DNA of 64,000 nucleotides from positions 98,048 to 162,047 of the forward strand of contig NZ_JARZAG010000022.1 of NCBI RefSeq assembly GCF_029892155.1. The letters are read 5' to 3'. The DNA comes from Kitasatospora sp. GAS204B (GTDB lineage: Bacteria; Actinomycetota; Actinomycetes; Streptomycetales; Streptomycetaceae). Shown piece after piece: positions 35,131 to 44,461 of this stretch; position 1 is the stretch's first letter, and the number at the start of each line of letters is the position of its first letter. Both the position numbers and the translations under genes were made by a program. The notes under the pieces are model-generated. The model had not been told where the DNA came from and did not search any database. It saw only the letters and a program-made list of their open reading frames with translations.

Positions 35131-38124
35131 TCAGTGGACGTCGAAGCGGTCCACCACCAGGTAGCTGCCGCCCGCCTTGGTGAGCGTCAGCGTGTGCCGG
35201 CCCGGCGCCAGGTTGCCGACACTGTAGAGCGTCTGCTGCGCCTGCCGGGTGGTGGTGACCGCGTTGACGCTGCCCTGGGCGGCGCCGTCCAGCGAGACGG
35301 TGATCTGGCCCTCGTCGGGAGCGGTCTCGGTCACGAAGCTGATGCCGGTGCCGACGAAGGTGACGCTCGCCGAGTCGCCGTCCGCCGTGGCGTAGTGCAC
35401 GTCGTCGCCGTAGTCCCCGTCGCCGCGGCCGCCGGCGTAGCCCCACGAGCTGCCGGCGTAACTGATCGCCGGCGCCGTGTCGTTGTAGCTCGCCGCCACC
35501 TCGAAGCCGTCCAGGGTCGCGTAGGTTCCACTGCGCTTGACCACGTGCAGGGTGTGGCTGCCCAGCGGCAGGCCGGACGTGCTGTAGATGACCTGCTCGC
35601 CGAGTCGGGTCGGCGAGCTGGTGTCGACCAGGCCCTGCGAGACGCCGTCGATGAAGATCTCGTCCTGGCCCTGGTCGGAGTACTTCTCACCGAGCACCGA
35701 GATCCCGGTGCCGGTGAAGCCGACCGAGGCGGTGTCGCCGTTGGTGGTGGTGTAGTGGATGTCGTCGTTCAGGTCGCCGTTGCCGCGGAAGCCGAACTGC
35801 GCCCAGGAACCGGTATAGGTGACGGCCTGGTTGTCGTCGTTCAGCTGCCCGGTGAGCGGCTGGTAGGCCGGGCCCGGCCCGGCGGCGGCGATGATGGTCT
35901 GTGCCGCGGCGGGCCAGGCTCCGCCGCTGACCACGGTGGCCTGGTTGAAGGTGATGTTGCTGCCGTTGTTGTTGTAGGTCGCGTTGTCGGCGTAGTTGTC
36001 GTGCACGTCGATGTCGTGGATGGTGGGCGTCCACATGCCGAACCAGTTCTGCCCGCCGAACCGCGCCACGTTGTCGTGGCTGTTCCAGTACGAGCTGCCC
36101 TCGTCCTGGTAGAGCATGTTGTTGGTGTGGTTGCCACCCTCGACCAGGTTGCCCGCGAGGACCGAGGTCAGCGAGCCCCCGTCGCCACCCTGGCCGCCAT
36201 TGGTGTAGATCGGGCCGCCGTCGCTCAGCACGCCCATCACGTCGTGCACGTGGTTGTCCAGGATCTGGTTGCCGCCGGCGTAGACGGTGCCGTGCCGGCA
36301 GGGGTTGGCCAGGCCCTGCTCGGCCTGCAGCGAGCAGCCGGAGGCGTAGCCCCAGCCCCAGCCGAGCGAGATGCCGGAGTACGGGGTGTGGCCGATGTCG
36401 TTGTGACTGATCGTCAGATTCCGGGTGTACCCGGCCCAGACGCCGACCGCGTCGCTGAAGTCCTGGCCGACGTGGTCGATCCAGTTCTGCGAGACGGTGT
36501 CGCCGCTGGTCATGCGGGTCGGGTCGGTGAGGTAGTAGTCGTCCACCTCGCCGACCGAGACGCCGCCGCCCGCGGTGTCGTGGATCCAGTCGCCGGTGAC
36601 GGTGGAGTTCTGGGTGCCGTCGGCGAGGTCGATGCCGGTGCCGCCGGTGTGCGCGATCTCGTCACCGGTGAAGCTGATGTCGCTGCCCCGGTGCACCTGG
36701 ACGGCGGCCGGGATCCGGGTCGGCGCGTGCGTGGTGGCGTCCCACAGTACGCCCGCCTGGTTGTCGACATAGCCGGCGGTGGACGGGAGTTGCCAGTTCG
36801 CGTAGGCGAAGGTGATGCCCTGGAAGCTGATGTCGTGCACCGGCGCCGGCGCGTCGGGGATCACGGTGAAGCCGTCGATCACCAGGTACTGGCCGCCGGT
36901 CTTGACCAGCTTCACGGTGTGCTGACGCTTGGTCAGGCCGCTGACGGAGGCGATCCGTTGCTGGGCGAGCCGGGTCGGGCCGTAGCCGGTGGCGCCCTGG
37001 ACCTTGACGCCGTCCACGTAGACGTCGAAGCTGCCCTCGTCGCTGCTGACCTCACCGAGGACGTCGATCCCGGTGCCGGTGAAGGTGTAGCTCACCGAGT
37101 CGCCGTTGGCGGTGGCGGCGTGCACGTCGTTGCCGAGGTCGCCGTACGGGCGGCCGCTGTCGTAGCTCCAACTGGTGCCGCTGTACTGCGCGCCGGGGTC
37201 GGTGTCGTCGACCGGCGCCAGGTGTCCCGGGGTGCCGGCGAGATCGACCAGCGTGTCCAGCACCGGCAGCTCGACGTCGGCGGTCTTCAGGTCCTCGCCG
37301 GGTCGGGGTGCGTAGTAGAGGTAGCCGGCCTGGCTGTCGAGGTAGAACTGGCCCGGCTGGGTGAGCAGTTGGTAAGCGTTCTCCACCCAGCTGACACCGG
37401 AGAGCGCGGGCAGGCCGGCGCCGTTGAACGGGAAACCGGGGTCGGGCACCGCGCTGTAGTTGTTCGCGAAGCAGGTCGGGTCGACGTTCAGGCTCGAACC
37501 GCCGCTGCTGGTGGCCGTGATGCTCGCCAGCGGGCAGCGCATCTGCTTCCAGTCGGCGTTGTCGACGATCTCGACGCCGGACTGGTTGGTGAACGCGGCG
37601 TACGAGGGGTCGCTGCTGATGAAGCTCGAACCCTGCAAGGTGAAGCCGGGGTTGAGCGGGCCACGGGCCCGCTGGGCGCGCTCGCCGTTCACGAAGAGCT
37701 GCCGGCTCTGGGACCCGGCGGGGACTGCGGCCCGGTAGACGTTCTTGCCGCTGTCGAAGAGCGAGAACCCGGTGATCTGCTTGGCGCCGCTGAACACGGG
37801 CTTCTCGCCCGGGTAGGCGGCATAGACCACCTTGGCGCCGTTCTGGCCCGAGTCGGCGGGGCCGTAACTGAGCGGGCTGGTCAGGCGGTAGGTGCCACCG
37901 CGCAGGTAGACATGGGTGTCGGCGGTCTGGGTCCTGGCCAGGCCGCGCGCCTTCTGCTTGACGCCCTGCAGTGCGCAGGGCGCGGCCAGGGTGCAGCTGG
38001 TGCCCGAGCCGTGGGGGGCGGCGTAGAGCACCGTGGGGGTGGCGGCCCCGGCCTGGGTGGGAACCAGGCCGGGGGCCAGCAGCAGCGCGCCCACCACGGT
38101 GGCCGCGCGCCGGAGCAGGGTCAT
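35131..38124 (-). CDS. Secreted right-handed beta-helix enzyme with three repeated binding-like modules
   Basis: The 997-residue protein has a Sec signal peptide (MTLLRRAATVVGALLLAPG; cleavage near QAGA). Early segments HVYLRGGTYRLTSPL and the central GTGIDLADGTQNSTVTGDWI, ISHNDIGHTPYSGISLGWG region form a parallel beta-helix as in polysaccharide lyases and some glycosidases. Three copies of a roughly 110-residue module are present: one near residues 320-430 and two at the C terminus. Each has a W.Y..GR..GD..DDVH motif and ends in LVIDGF/LDGF, typical of a carbohydrate-binding-like beta-sandwich. It lies 75 bp after the ABC permease gene, so it probably releases the sugar that is imported. 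Confidence 0.82.
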   Translation of the reverse strand: MTLLRRAATVVGALLLAPGLVPTQAGAATPTVLYAAPHGSGTSCTLAAPCALQGVKQKARGLARTQTADTHVYLRGGTYRLTSPLSYGPADSGQNGAKVVYAAYPGEKPVFSGAKQITGFSLFDSGKNVYRAAVPAGSQSRQLFVNGERAQRARGPLNPGFTLQGSSFISSDPSYAAFTNQSGVEIVDNADWKQMRCPLASITATSSGGSSLNVDPTCFANNYSAVPDPGFPFNGAGLPALSGVSWVENAYQLLTQPGQFYLDSQAGYLYYAPRPGEDLKTADVELPVLDTLVDLAGTPGHLAPVDDTDPGAQYSGTSWSYDSGRPYGDLGNDVHAATANGDSVSYTFTGTGIDVLGEVSSDEGSFDVYVDGVKVQGATGYGPTRLAQQRIASVSGLTKRQHTVKLVKTGGQYLVIDGFTVIPDAPAPVHDISFQGITFAYANWQLPSTAGYVDNQAGVLWDATTHAPTRIPAAVQVHRGSDISFTGDEIAHTGGTGIDLADGTQNSTVTGDWIHDTAGGGVSVGEVDDYYLTDPTRMTSGDTVSQNWIDHVGQDFSDAVGVWAGYTRNLTISHNDIGHTPYSGISLGWGWGYASGCSLQAEQGLANPCRHGTVYAGGNQILDNHVHDVMGVLSDGGPIYTNGGQGGDGGSLTSVLAGNLVEGGNHTNNMLYQDEGSSYWNSHDNVARFGGQNWFGMWTPTIHDIDVHDNYADNATYNNNGSNITFNQATVVSGGAWPAAAQTIIAAAGPGPAYQPLTGQLNDDNQAVTYTGSWAQFGFRGNGDLNDDIHYTTTNGDTASVGFTGTGISVLGEKYSDQGQDEIFIDGVSQGLVDTSSPTRLGEQVIYSTSGLPLGSHTLHVVKRSGTYATLDGFEVAASYNDTAPAISYAGSSWGYAGGRGDGDYGDDVHYATADGDSASVTFVGTGISFVTETAPDEGQITVSLDGAAQGSVNAVTTTRQAQQTLYSVGNLAPGRHTLTLTKAGGSYLVVDRFDVH

Positions 38125-38199
38125 GACGCTCCTCGAAGGGGGGAAGTGCGAGGGGGACGGGCGAAAGGGGGCAGGCCATGGTCGCGCGGGGACGCGACC

Positions 38200-39222
38200 T
38201 CACTCCTGGGTCTCGCCCGAGGTGAACCGGGAGATGATCAGGGCGACGATGATGATCAGACCGTTCAGGAACTGGTTCCACAGCGGCGGCACGCCCGCCA
38301 GGGTCATGACGTTGACGACGAGTTGGAGCGTCAGCACACCGGTCAGCGCGCCGAACAGGGTGCCCCGGCCGCCGTTCAGGCTCACGCCGCCGATCACCGT
38401 GGCGGCGAACACCTGGAAGATCCAACCGCTGCCCTGGTCGGCCGAGATGGAGCCGTAGTGGCCGGTGTAGAGGATGCCCGCGAAGGCCGCGAGCAGCCCG
38501 CCGAGGATCAGCACCACCCAGGTCACCCGCTCGACCCGGATGCCGGCGGTGCGCGCCGCCTCGGGGTTGCCGCCGATCGCGTACAGCGCCCGCCCGTGCC
38601 GCAGCCAGGCCAGCGCGCAGCCGCCGAGCGCGAAGAGCAGTGCGCAGATCCACACCGCGGCCGGCACGCCGAACCAGGCCGCGCTGCCGAGGTAGCTGAA
38701 GGAGCTGGGCAGGTCGACGATCGACTGGCCCTGGGAGAGGGCCACTTGGAGACCGCGCAGCATGGTCAGGGCGCCGAGCGTGACGATGAAGCCGTTCAGC
38801 CGCAGCTTGAGGATCAGGAAGCCGTTGACCGCCCCGATCAGCGCGCCGGCCAGCAGGCAGAGCGGGATCGCCGTCCAACCGGGGAACAGGCCAAGGCCGT
38901 TGAACCGCCCGCCGTGGCTGGGCAGGACCAGCCAGATGGCGATGACCGGTGCCACGCCGATGGTCGACTCCAGCGACAGGTCCATCCGCCCGGAGATCAG
39001 GATCAGCGCCTCGGCGAGCACCAGCAGGCTCAGCTCGGTGGACTGCTGCGCAACCCCGATCAGGTTGGCCGAGGTCAGGAAGGCGGGCGAGACGATGAAG
39101 CCGATCACCCCGAGCACCAGCAGCACCGGGACCAGCGACAGATCGCGGTAGCGCTGGAGGTTCAGCTTGCGCCGGGGGCCGACGGCGAGCGGGGGGACAG
39201 CGCTTTCAGTCGTGGGAGACAT
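38200..39222 (-). CDS. CUT2-type ABC sugar transporter permease
   Basis: The 340-residue integral membrane protein of the RbsC/AraH family has about 8-10 hydrophobic helices. Typical motifs are ISGRMDLSLESTIG, GALTMLRGLQ and NPEAARTAGI. It starts at the ATG at 39222 behind GAGGACC and overlaps the upstream ATPase gene by 17 bp. With the neighbouring ATPase and lipoprotein it forms a complete monosaccharide importer, inferred to be for L-fucose. Confidence 0.95.
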   Translation of the reverse strand: MSPTTESAVPPLAVGPRRKLNLQRYRDLSLVPVLLVLGVIGFIVSPAFLTSANLIGVAQQSTELSLLVLAEALILISGRMDLSLESTIGVAPVIAIWLVLPSHGGRFNGLGLFPGWTAIPLCLLAGALIGAVNGFLILKLRLNGFIVTLGALTMLRGLQVALSQGQSIVDLPSSFSYLGSAAWFGVPAAVWICALLFALGGCALAWLRHGRALYAIGGNPEAARTAGIRVERVTWVVLILGGLLAAFAGILYTGHYGSISADQGSGWIFQVFAATVIGGVSLNGGRGTLFGALTGVLTLQLVVNVMTLAGVPPLWNQFLNGLIIIVALIISRFTSGETQE

Positions 39223-40819
39223 GGTGGTCCTCTTCGATGGTGTCGTGGCCGCGCGCGGGGCCGGTGTGGTCGGACGCGGGGACGGCGGCGGCCCGGTCGT
39301 GCGCCATGCCCTCCATCGCGGCGACCAGGTGCTCGTCGCTCCAACCCGGCGCGAACTCGCCGGCGATCTCGCCGTGGAACATCGCCAGGACGCGGTCGCA
39401 GGAGCGCAGGTCGTCCAGCTCGTCCGAGACGATCAGGGCGGCTCGACCGGCCTGCGCCACCTGGCGGATCCGGGCGAGCAGGAACTCCTTGGACTTGACG
39501 TCCACGCCATTGGTGGGGCGGATCGCGACCAGCACGTGCGGGTCGGTGGCCAGCGCGCGGGCGATCACCACCTTCTGCTGGTTGCCGCCGGACAGCGCCG
39601 AGACGGGCGCGTCAGGGCCCGGGGTCTTGATGTCCAGGTCCTCGATCATCCGGCCGGCGAAGGCGGCGATCCGGGCGGGCAGCACGGTGCCGTACGGGCC
39701 GAGCTGGGAACTGACCGTCAGGGTCGCGTTCTCCGCCACGCTGCGCCCGGCGACCAGGCCCTGGCGGTGACGGTCCTCGGGGACCAGACCGACGCCGGCG
39801 GCCAGCGCCGACGGGATGTCACCGGTGCGCACCGCCTTGCCGGCCACACTGATCCGCCCGGAGCTCGGACGGTGCAGGCCGGCCAGCGTCTCGCCGAGCC
39901 GCACGTTGCCGCTCGCGGTCGCGCCGGCCAGGCCGACCACCTCGCCGGCCCGCACCGTGAGATCCACGTTCCGGTAGGCACCGGCCAGGGTCAGGCCGTC
40001 CACCGCCAGCAGTGTCTCGGTGGCGAGCGCGGGGCGGGCCACCGGCGCCGGTGCGGTGCTGGCAGCGCTCTCCCCCGTCATCGCCTCGACCAGCGCCGCC
40101 TGGTCCAGCTCTGCCACCGGGGCGGTGACGATGTGCCGGGCGTCCCGGTACACCGTGACGCTGGTGCAGAGCTCGTAGACCTCCTGAAGGTGGTGCGAGA
40201 TGAACAGGAACGCGACGCCCTGCTCCTGCAGTTCCCGCAGCTTGCCGAAGAGCCGCTCGATGCCACGGGCGTCCAGCTTCGCGGTCGGCTCGTCCAGGAT
40301 GATGAACCGGGCGCCGAACGAGAGCGCCCGGGCGATCTCGACGAACTGCCGCTGCTCCACGGTCAGGTCCTCGGCCCGGGCCGCCGGGTCGACCTCGACG
40401 CCGTAGCCGGTGAGCAGTTCGGCGGCCTGCTCGCGCAGTCGCCGCCAGCGGATCGGGCGCAGGCCGAACGCGGTCTGCCGGTTCGGACTCTGCCTGTTCA
40501 GGAAGAGGTTCTCGGCGACGCTCAGGCCGCCGATGATGGTGGAACGCTGGTACACGCAGGCGACCTTGGCGCGCCAGCCGTCGGTGTCACCGAAGGCCGG
40601 CGCCGGTGCGCCGGAGAAGCGCAGGGTGCCGGTGTCCGGCCGTTGCAGGCCGGTCAGGATCGAGACCAGCGTGGACTTTCCCGCGCCGTTGCGGCCGACC
40701 AGTGCGTGCGACTCGCCCGGCGCCACGGCGATTCGCGCCTCGCGCAGGGCGACGGTGGCGCCGAACCGCTTGGAGATCCCGCTGGCCTCGACCACCGGGA
40801 CGGGTGTGCTCTCCGGCAT
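39206..40819 (-). CDS. CUT2-type sugar ABC transporter ATPase (double domain)
   Basis: The 537-residue RbsA-like protein has two ABC halves. The first has intact Walker A GRNGAGKST, a LTVEQRQFVEIARAL signature region and Walker B FIILDEPTA. The second half has the degenerate P-loop (GLAGATASGNVRLGE) usual for this family but keeps LSGGNQQKVVIARAL. It energises the permease encoded next. The C-terminal tail contains EDHHVSHD. Confidence 0.95.
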   Translation of the reverse strand: MPESTPVPVVEASGISKRFGATVALREARIAVAPGESHALVGRNGAGKSTLVSILTGLQRPDTGTLRFSGAPAPAFGDTDGWRAKVACVYQRSTIIGGLSVAENLFLNRQSPNRQTAFGLRPIRWRRLREQAAELLTGYGVEVDPAARAEDLTVEQRQFVEIARALSFGARFIILDEPTAKLDARGIERLFGKLRELQEQGVAFLFISHHLQEVYELCTSVTVYRDARHIVTAPVAELDQAALVEAMTGESAASTAPAPVARPALATETLLAVDGLTLAGAYRNVDLTVRAGEVVGLAGATASGNVRLGETLAGLHRPSSGRISVAGKAVRTGDIPSALAAGVGLVPEDRHRQGLVAGRSVAENATLTVSSQLGPYGTVLPARIAAFAGRMIEDLDIKTPGPDAPVSALSGGNQQKVVIARALATDPHVLVAIRPTNGVDVKSKEFLLARIRQVAQAGRAALIVSDELDDLRSCDRVLAMFHGEIAGEFAPGWSDEHLVAAMEGMAHDRAAAVPASDHTGPARGHDTIEEDHHVSHD

Positions 40820-40837
40820 CGTGCAGCCTGTCCTTTC

Positions 40838-40901
40838 CTCGTCGTGCTTGGAGCTCGTCGTGCTTGGAGCTCGGCCTGCCTGGAACTCGTCGTCCTTGGA
40901 G
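40838..40901. repeat. Four tandem 16-bp repeats between transporter genes
   Basis: Four units of CTCGTCGTGCTTGGAG-type sequence start at 40838, 40854, 40870 and 40886. Units 1 and 2 are identical; unit 3 has four changes and unit 4 one. They occupy the gap between the binding-protein stop and the ATPase ribosome-binding site, a place where an mRNA element could set the high binding-protein to ATPase ratio. Confidence 0.85.
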
Positions 40902-40910
40902 CAGCGTGTC

Positions 40911-41954
40911 TCAGTGCGAGACGTTGTTGCCCCACAGGCTCTTGTCGTCCACGTTGTCCTTGGTCACCAGCGGCGCGGGCAGTTGGTCCTCCAGGCCGTT
41001 GGGGAGCTTGATGATGGTGGAGTTGTGGTCGGTCGGGCCGGGCTGGAAGGTCTTGCCCTGGGTGGCCGCCTCGGCGTAGTACAGCGCGTACTTGGCGTAG
41101 AGGTCGGCGGGCTGCGAGATGGTGGCGTCGATCTGGCCCTGCCGGATCGCGTCGAACTCCTGCGGGATGCCGTCGTTGGAGATGATGCTGATGTGGCCCG
41201 GCTGGCCGGCCGGCTTGAGCAGGCCCTTCTGCTGGAGCAGGGCGATGGTCGGCTGCAGGAAGACGCCGCCGGCCTGCATGTAGATGCCGTTCAGGTCGGG
41301 ATTCTGCGCGAGGGTGGTCTGCAGCTTGCTGGAGGCGACCGAGCCGTCCCAGTTGGTGGGCAGCGCGAAGACCTGGATGCCGGGGTAGTTCTGCTTCATG
41401 CAGTCGGCGAACGCCTCCGAGCGGTCGCGTCCGTTGATCGAGGTGAGGTCGCCTTCGAACTCGGCGACCTTGCCCTTGCCGCCCAGCTGCTTGCCGAGGA
41501 ACTGGCAGGCCTCGGTGCCGTAGGCGCGGTTGTCGGCGCGCACCACCATGTACACGTTGCCCTTGTCGGGTCTGGTGTCCACGCTGACCACCGGGATCTT
41601 CTTCGCGGCCAGTTGGTCCAGCGTGGAGGCGATCGCACCGGTGTCCTGCGGCGCCATCACGACCGCCTTGGCCCCGGTGTTCTCGAAGGCCTGGACGTTG
41701 GCGACCAGCTTGGTCACGTCGTTCTGCGAGCTGCTGATCGGCAGCGTGTGGGCGCCGTCGCCGCTGACGTCGGCCTTGAGGTACTGCGCGTAGGAGTTCC
41801 AGAAGTCGGAGTCCGAGCGCGGCAGATCGATGCCGATGGCCGGCTTGGCGGAGGCGGAACCGCTGCCGCCACCACGGCCGCAGCCGGTGGCGAGCCCGAT
41901 CAGCAGGACTGCCGCACCGAGGGTGGCCGCACTCCGGGAGAGGGTGGTCTGCAC
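40911..41954 (-). CDS. Sugar ABC transporter substrate-binding lipoprotein
   Basis: The 347-residue protein starts at a GTG behind AAGGAG. The lipobox is in LLIGLATGCG, so it is anchored to the membrane outer face. The mature part is a RbsB/LacI-type periplasmic binding fold (IGIDLPRSDSDFWNS, KAVVMAPQDTGAI, VVSVDTRPDKG, YMQAGGVFLQP). It is the first gene of the minus-strand transport operon and divergent from the fucose catabolic genes, which points to fucose as ligand. Confidence 0.93.
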   Translation of the reverse strand: MQTTLSRSAATLGAAVLLIGLATGCGRGGGSGSASAKPAIGIDLPRSDSDFWNSYAQYLKADVSGDGAHTLPISSSQNDVTKLVANVQAFENTGAKAVVMAPQDTGAIASTLDQLAAKKIPVVSVDTRPDKGNVYMVVRADNRAYGTEACQFLGKQLGGKGKVAEFEGDLTSINGRDRSEAFADCMKQNYPGIQVFALPTNWDGSVASSKLQTTLAQNPDLNGIYMQAGGVFLQPTIALLQQKGLLKPAGQPGHISIISNDGIPQEFDAIRQGQIDATISQPADLYAKYALYYAEAATQGKTFQPGPTDHNSTIIKLPNGLEDQLPAPLVTKDNVDDKSLWGNNVSH

Positions 41955-42260
41955 GTTCTGACTCCTTCTAACATCCGAGGTTTGTCGGCTTCGGCAGGAG
42001 CTGGGTCACACGGCCTGGAAGGCACGCGACGTGGCGCACCTGCACGGAGGTGGCCGGGCCGGTGATTCATCGGGTGAATCCCCGGCTCCGTGGACGCTAG
42101 ACCCTGCATCCGGCCCCCGCAAGAGGCCTGACGGTAGCTTTTCGCCCGGCTTCGGACTGACGGGCCGAAAGACCTCGGATGAATCCCTTGCCCTCCGTGG
42201 TGACGACTCGTAGAGTCCAGCTCCACGACAGCAATCATCCGATGTATGGGAGCCCTCCCG
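41955..42260. promoter_or_regulatory. Divergent control region between transport and catabolic operons
   Basis: This 306-bp gap carries several related words: ACATCCGAGG at 41971, TTCATCGGGTGAAT at about 42066, CTCGGATGAAT near 42174 and CATCCGATGTAT near 42236. The TTCA/TGAA and CATCCGA/TCGGATG arms look like variants of one operator arranged near both starts. This is consistent with control of both operons by the FadR-type regulator encoded at 34283-35008. Confidence 0.4.
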
Positions 42261-43112
42261 ATGAAGTTGATGCGTCTGGGACCGATCGGTGCCGAGCGGC
42301 CCGCGGTACTCACCGCCGATGGCCGCGGCTACGACGCCTCGTCCGTCACCGCCGAGTTCGACGGCCGCTTCCTGGCCGCCGACGGCATCGCCCGGCTGCG
42401 CGCCGCCCTGGCGGCCGGCCTGCTGCCCGAGCTGGCCCTGGACGGCCTGCGGGTGGGCGCGCCGGTGGCGCGCCCCGGCAAGGTGGTCTGCATCGGCCTC
42501 AACTACCGCGACCACGCGCAGGAGACCGGTGCGGCGATCCCGCAGCGCCCGGTGGTCTTCATGAAGGACCCGGGCACCGTGGTCGGCCCGTACGACGAGG
42601 TGCTGATCCCCCGGAACTCCCGGAAGACCGACTGGGAGGTCGAGTTGGCCGTGGTGATCGGGCGGCGGGCCCGCTACCTGGACTCCCCCGCGAGTTCGGT
42701 CGAGCACATCGCCGGCTACACGATCAGCAACGACGTCTCGGAGCGCGAGTTCCAGCTCGAGTTCTCGGGACAGTGGGACCTCGGCAAGTCCTGCGAGACG
42801 TTCAACCCGCTCGGCCCCTACCTCGTGACGCCGGACGAGATCCCCGACCCGCAGGCACTGGAACTGCGCCTGTCGGTGGACGGGACCGCCCGCCAGCACA
42901 GCAGCACCAAGCAGATGATCTTCAACGTCCCCTACCTGGTCTGGTACTTGAGCCAGTACCTGGTCCTGGAACCCGGTGATGTCATCAACACCGGCACCCC
43001 GGCCGGCGTCGCGCTCGGCCTGCCCGATCAGCCGTACGTCCGCCCCGGCCAGCGTGTCGAGTTGGCGATCGACGGCCTCGGCAGCCAGCGCCAGACCTTC
43101 GTCCAAGCCTGA
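42261..43112 (+). CDS. Fumarylacetoacetate hydrolase-family enzyme (2,4-diketo-3-deoxy-L-fuconate hydrolase)
   Basis: About 283 residues from the ATG at 42261; an in-frame ATG 15 bp upstream is less well placed. FAH-family motifs are GLNYRDHAQETG, FMKDPGTVVGP, DWEVELAVVIG with metal-binding acidic residues, GYTISNDVSERE and NTGTPAGVALG. In the oxidative L-fucose pathway this family cleaves 2,4-diketo-3-deoxy-L-fuconate to pyruvate and L-lactate. The neighbouring dehydratase, SDR and lactate genes support that assignment over a generic FAH enzyme. Confidence 0.9.
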   Translation: MKLMRLGPIGAERPAVLTADGRGYDASSVTAEFDGRFLAADGIARLRAALAAGLLPELALDGLRVGAPVARPGKVVCIGLNYRDHAQETGAAIPQRPVVFMKDPGTVVGPYDEVLIPRNSRKTDWEVELAVVIGRRARYLDSPASSVEHIAGYTISNDVSEREFQLEFSGQWDLGKSCETFNPLGPYLVTPDEIPDPQALELRLSVDGTARQHSSTKQMIFNVPYLVWYLSQYLVLEPGDVINTGTPAGVALGLPDQPYVRPGQRVELAIDGLGSQRQTFVQA

Positions 43113-43126
43113 GAGAGGACCGCCCT

Positions 43127-44461
43127 GTGGCCGCCGTCGCCCGGATCACCGCCGTGGACACCTACGACATCCGCTTCCCCACCTCGCGGGAGCTGGACGG
43201 GTCGGACGCCATGAACCCCGACCCGGACTACTCGGCCGCCTATCTGGTGCTGCGCACCGACGCGGGCGACGGGTTGGAGGGACACGGCTTCAGCTTCACC
43301 ATCGGGCGCGGCAACGACGTCCAGGTCGCGGCGATCAACGCGCTGCGCCAGCACGTCATCGGCCTGCCGGTGGCCGAACTCTGCGCGGACCCGGCCTCGT
43401 TGAACCGGACGCTGGTCGGTGACAGCCAACTGCGCTGGCTCGGCCCCGAGAAGGGCGTGATGCACATGGCGATCGGCGCCGTGGTCAACGCCGTCTGGGA
43501 CCTGGCCGCCAAGCGCGAGGGCAAGCCGCTCTGGCGGCTGCTGGCCGACGCCACCCCCGAATGGTTGGTCTCGCAGGTCGATTTCCGTTATCTCACCGAT
43601 GCTCTGACGCCTGATCAGGCACTCGAACTGCTCCAGCGGGGGCGGTCGGGCCGGGTCGAGCGCGAGGCCCGGCTGCTGCGGGTGGGCTATCCCGGCTACA
43701 CCACCTCCCCCGGCTGGCTCGGCTACTCCGACGAGAAGCTCACCCGGCTCGCCCAGCAGGCGCTGGCCGACGGCTTCACCCAGATCAAGCTCAAGGTCGG
43801 CGCCGACCTGGCGGACGACATCCGCCGCTGCCGGGCCGCCCGCACCGCGGTCGGTCCGGACATCCGGCTGGCGATCGACGCCAACCAGCGCTGGAACGTG
43901 GCCGAGGCGATCACCTGGACCAAGGCGCTGGCCGAGTTCGACCCGTACTGGATCGAGGAGCCGACCAGCCCCGACGACGTGCTCGGGCACGCGGCGATCC
44001 GCACCGGGGTGGCCCCGATCAAGGTCGCGACCGGTGAGCACGTGCAGAACCGGATCGTCTTCAAGCAGTTGCTCCAGGCCGGATCGATCGACGTGCTGCA
44101 GCTGGACGCGGCCCGGGTCGGCGGGGTCAACGAGAACCTCGCGATCCTGCTGCTGGCCGCCAGATTCGGCGTGCCGGTCTGCCCGCACGCGGGCGGTGTG
44201 GGATTGTGCGAACTGGTCCAGCACCTCTCGATGTTCGACTACCTGGCACTCTCCGGGAGCACCGAGGACCGGGTGATCGAGTACGTCGACCACCTGCACG
44301 AGCACTTCCTGGCCCCGGTGACGATGGAGCGCGGCCACTACCGCGCGCCGCGCGAGCCCGGCTTCTCGGCGCAGATGCTGCCGGAGTCGATCGCCCGCTT
44401 CAGCTACCCGGACGGCGGCTTCTGGGCCGCCGACCTCGCCCGTACGGAAGGAACTCATTGA
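43127..44461 (+). CDS. L-fuconate dehydratase (enolase superfamily)
   Basis: The 444-residue enolase-superfamily enzyme has an N-terminal FPTSRELDGSDAMNPDPDYS, strongly reminiscent of L-fuconate dehydratases. The barrel has the KxK base motif (QIKLKVGAD), metal ligands in AIDANQRWN, YWIEEP and ATGEH, and the distal acid region VCPHAGGVG. It removes water from L-fuconate to give 2-keto-3-deoxy-L-fuconate. The GTG start follows GAGAGGA, and the stop overlaps the next ATG by one base. Confidence 0.95.
   Translation: MAAVARITAVDTYDIRFPTSRELDGSDAMNPDPDYSAAYLVLRTDAGDGLEGHGFSFTIGRGNDVQVAAINALRQHVIGLPVAELCADPASLNRTLVGDSQLRWLGPEKGVMHMAIGAVVNAVWDLAAKREGKPLWRLLADATPEWLVSQVDFRYLTDALTPDQALELLQRGRSGRVEREARLLRVGYPGYTTSPGWLGYSDEKLTRLAQQALADGFTQIKLKVGADLADDIRRCRAARTAVGPDIRLAIDANQRWNVAEAITWTKALAEFDPYWIEEPTSPDDVLGHAAIRTGVAPIKVATGEHVQNRIVFKQLLQAGSIDVLQLDAARVGGVNENLAILLLAARFGVPVCPHAGGVGLCELVQHLSMFDYLALSGSTEDRVIEYVDHLHEHFLAPVTMERGHYRAPREPGFSAQMLPESIARFSYPDGGFWAADLARTEGTH

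Noticed and set aside
35062..39498. A 1478-codon open frame antisense to the beta-helix and permease genes
   Set aside because: Low-complexity Val/Gly/Arg translation with no recognisable fold; the opposite strand encodes a signal peptide, beta-helix and permease motifs.
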